This document shows positions 48,401-51,400 of a stretch of DNA of 53,811 nucleotides, in pieces. Numbering within the stretch: position 1 is the stretch's first letter; the number at the start of each line of letters is the position of its first letter. The notes below the pieces were generated by a model, which saw only the letters and a list, made by a program, of their open reading frames with translations, searched no databases and was not told the DNA's origin. A program made the translations under genes and the position numbers. The DNA is from Saccharopolyspora phatthalungensis (GTDB taxonomy: Bacteria > Actinomycetota > Actinomycetes > Mycobacteriales > Pseudonocardiaceae): contig NZ_JACHIW010000005.1 in NCBI RefSeq assembly GCF_014203395.1, positions 1-53,811 of the forward strand, given 5' to 3'.

Positions 48401-51400
48401 GTGCGGATGACCTGAGGTCGTCGCGGGTTGATCCGTTGCGTGTTGGGGAGTCGTTGGGTGTTGGGTGGGGTGGTGTTTCGGGTGGTCCGATGGATGACGT
48501 GCTGCTTGCTGATCCATCGATCGAGAGTGCGGATGTCGTTGCGGTTGAAGGGTTTGCGGACGTTTTGGGTGGTCTGGCGTTCGGTGGGGGCCTGGATTCG
48601 TGGTCTGTTGATCCGGTGGGATTTGGGCAGTCGTTGGGTTCTGTGTGGGAGGGGGTTTCGGGTGGTCGTGTGGATGATGTGGTGGGTGTGGAGCTTTCGG
48701 GAGCGGATGTCGTTGGGCATGAGGGCTTTGAGGGTGATCAGGGTGGGTTGTCTTCGGTGGGTGAGGTGGCCGGATCGGCCGCGGGGGGTGGAAGTAGTGG
48801 GCGCAAGCGGGCGCGTGTTGATGACGCGGACGATGAGGGTGCGGAGTTTGAGGGGGCTGCGGGCGGTCGTGCGCCCGGGGCGGGTGCGGGAAAGCGGGTG
48901 CGGGGGGTGGATTTGGAGGCGGTGTGGGCGGAGTTGCGTCGTGCTGATGAGGCCGGTGAGCCGCACTCCGGTGCGTCGTTGGGGGAGAAGTTCGGGAAGA
49001 GCCGGAGGTGGGGTAATACGCAGCTTGCCGAGTTCAGGGCGCGGGAGGGGGGTGCGAGTCGGGCGAAGGTGCTCCGGGAGCGGGAAAGGGAGGCGGTGTG
49101 GGCGGAGTTGCGTCGTGCTGATGAGGCTGGTGAGCCTCACTCCGGTGAGTCGTTGGGGGAGAAGTTCTGGGAGAGCAGTGCGTGGGGTACTGCGCGTCTT
49201 GGGGAGTTCCGGGAGCGGGAGGTGGTGTGGGTGGAGTTGCGTCGTGCTGATGAGGCCGGTGAGCCTCACACGGCTGCGTCGTTGGGGGAGAAGTTCGGGA
49301 AGAGCAAGTCGTGGGGCGGGAGGCGGCTTGCGGAGTTCAGGGAGGAGGGGGGTACGGCCCAGGCGCAGGTCGTGAGTGGGGTGCGGGCGGCGGAGTTGGA
49401 GAAGGTGTGGGTGGAGTTGCGTCGTGCTGAGGAGGCGGGTGAGCCTCACACGGCTGCGTCGTTGGGGGAGAAGTTCGGGAAGAGCAAGTCGTGGGGCGGG
49501 AGGCGGCTTGCGGAGTTCAGGGAGGAGGGGGACACGGCCCAGGCGCAGGTGGTGGGTGGGGTGCGGGCGGCGGAGTTGGAGAAGGTGTGGGTGGAGTTGC
49601 GTCGTGCTGAGGAGGCGGGTGAGCCTCACACGGCTGCGTCGTTGGGGGAGAAGTTCGGGAAGAGTGCGTCGTGGGGTTATCTGCGGCTTGTGGAGTTCAG
49701 GAGGATGGAGGGGGGTACGGCCCAGGCGCAGGTGGTGGGTGGGGTGCGGGCGGCGGAGTTGGAGAAGGTGTGGGTGGAGTTGCGTCGTGCTGAGGAGGCG
49801 GGTGAGCCTCACACGGCTGCGTCGTTGGGGGAGAAGTTCGGGAAGAGTGCGTCGTGGGGTTATCTGCGGCTTTTGGAGTTCAGGAGGGTGGAGGGGGTTG
49901 GTTCTGCTCGGGAGGTGTTGGGGTCTGGGGTTGGTGTGCTGGCGGAAGGCGGGTCGGCCGTGGATGCGAGTGTGGATGTGGTTGTGGCTGGTCGGTCTGG
50001 GGTGGCTTCCGAGCTGTTCTCGGTGGATGTGGGTGTGGGCGATTCCAGTGCGCGGGAAGAGGTTGTGGAGTCGGGGGTGCCGAGGAGTGCGCGTGATGTT
50101 GCGGTGGGGATTGTGTGGGGGACGAATGATGTGGTGCGGCTGGCGCGTGTGGGTTCTTTGGATGATGTAGTGCGGCGGGTTGCGGAGCGGGTTCGTGAGT
50201 CTGGTCGTGCTGAGGCGGTGCGGTTTTCCCGGGAGTTGGCGGCCACTTCGGGTACGGATCTGTCGGTTGCGGGTGCGGATGACCTGGGGTCGTGGCGGGT
50301 TGATCCGTTGAGTGTTGGGGAGTCGTTCGGCGTTGGGTGGGATGAGGCATCGGGTGGTCGGATGGACGACGTGCTGCTTGCTGATCCATCGATCGCGAGT
50401 GCGGATGTCTTTGGGTTTGGGGATGCTTCGGGTGGTCTGTCGTTCGGTGGGGACCTGGATTCGTGGTCTGTTGATCCGGTGGGCTTTGGGCAGTCGTTGG
50501 GGTCTGTGTGGGAGGGGGCTTCGGGTGGTCGTGTGGATGATGTGCTGGGTGCGGATCTTCCGGGAGCGGATGTCGTTGCGGTTGAAGGGTTTGCGGACGT
50601 TTTGGGCGGGTTGTCTTCGGTGGGGGTGGTGGGTGGATCGGCTGAGGGTGGGGCTAGTGGGCGCAAGCGGCGGCGTGTTGGTGACTCGGGTGATGAGGGC
50701 GCGAGGTCTGAGAGGACGTCTGGTTCTCGTGCGTCCGGGCCGGGTGTGGGGAAGCGGCTGCGGGGCGCGGGGTTGGAGGAGGTGTGGGCGGAGGTGCGTC
50801 GTGCCGAGGAGGCCGGTGCGCCCCACAAAGCTTCGACTTTGGCGAAGAAGTTCGGAAAACGCAAAACATGGGGATACGCACGGCTTGCGGAGGTCAGGGA
50901 GCAGGAGGGGGGTGTGTGGCGGCCGGGTGTGGTGCAGCGGGAGGTGGTGTGGGCGGAGTTGCGCCGTGCTGAGGAGGCCGGTGAGCCCCACACAGGTTCG
51001 ACCTTGGCGAAGAAGTTCGGAAAAAGCAGCTCATGGGGTTATCTGCGTCTTGGGGAGTTCAGGGAGCAGGAGGGTGGGGTGACGCGGGACCAGGGTGAGG
51101 AGGTGTGGGCGGAGGTGCGTCGTGCGCGTGATGCGGGTGAGCCTCACACAGGTGTGTCGTTGGCGAGGAAGTTCGGAAAGGGCACGTCGTGGGGCGCCCA
51201 GCGGCTTGCGGAGTTCGGGAGAAGGGAGGGGGCTACGACACAGGCGCAGTCGGAGAAGATATGGGCGGAACTGCGTCGTGCCCGTGACGCCGGTGAACCT
51301 CACACAGGAAAGTCATTGGGGAAGGCGTTCGGAAAGGGCACGTCGTGGGGCAAGGAGCGGCTTGCGGAGTTCAGGAGGAGGGAGGGCGGTTCTGGTTCGG

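Noticed and set aside
48256..50991. 911-codon minus-strand open frame opposite gene B
   Set aside because: Same cause: strong codon bias of the plus strand removes stops from the antisense frame.
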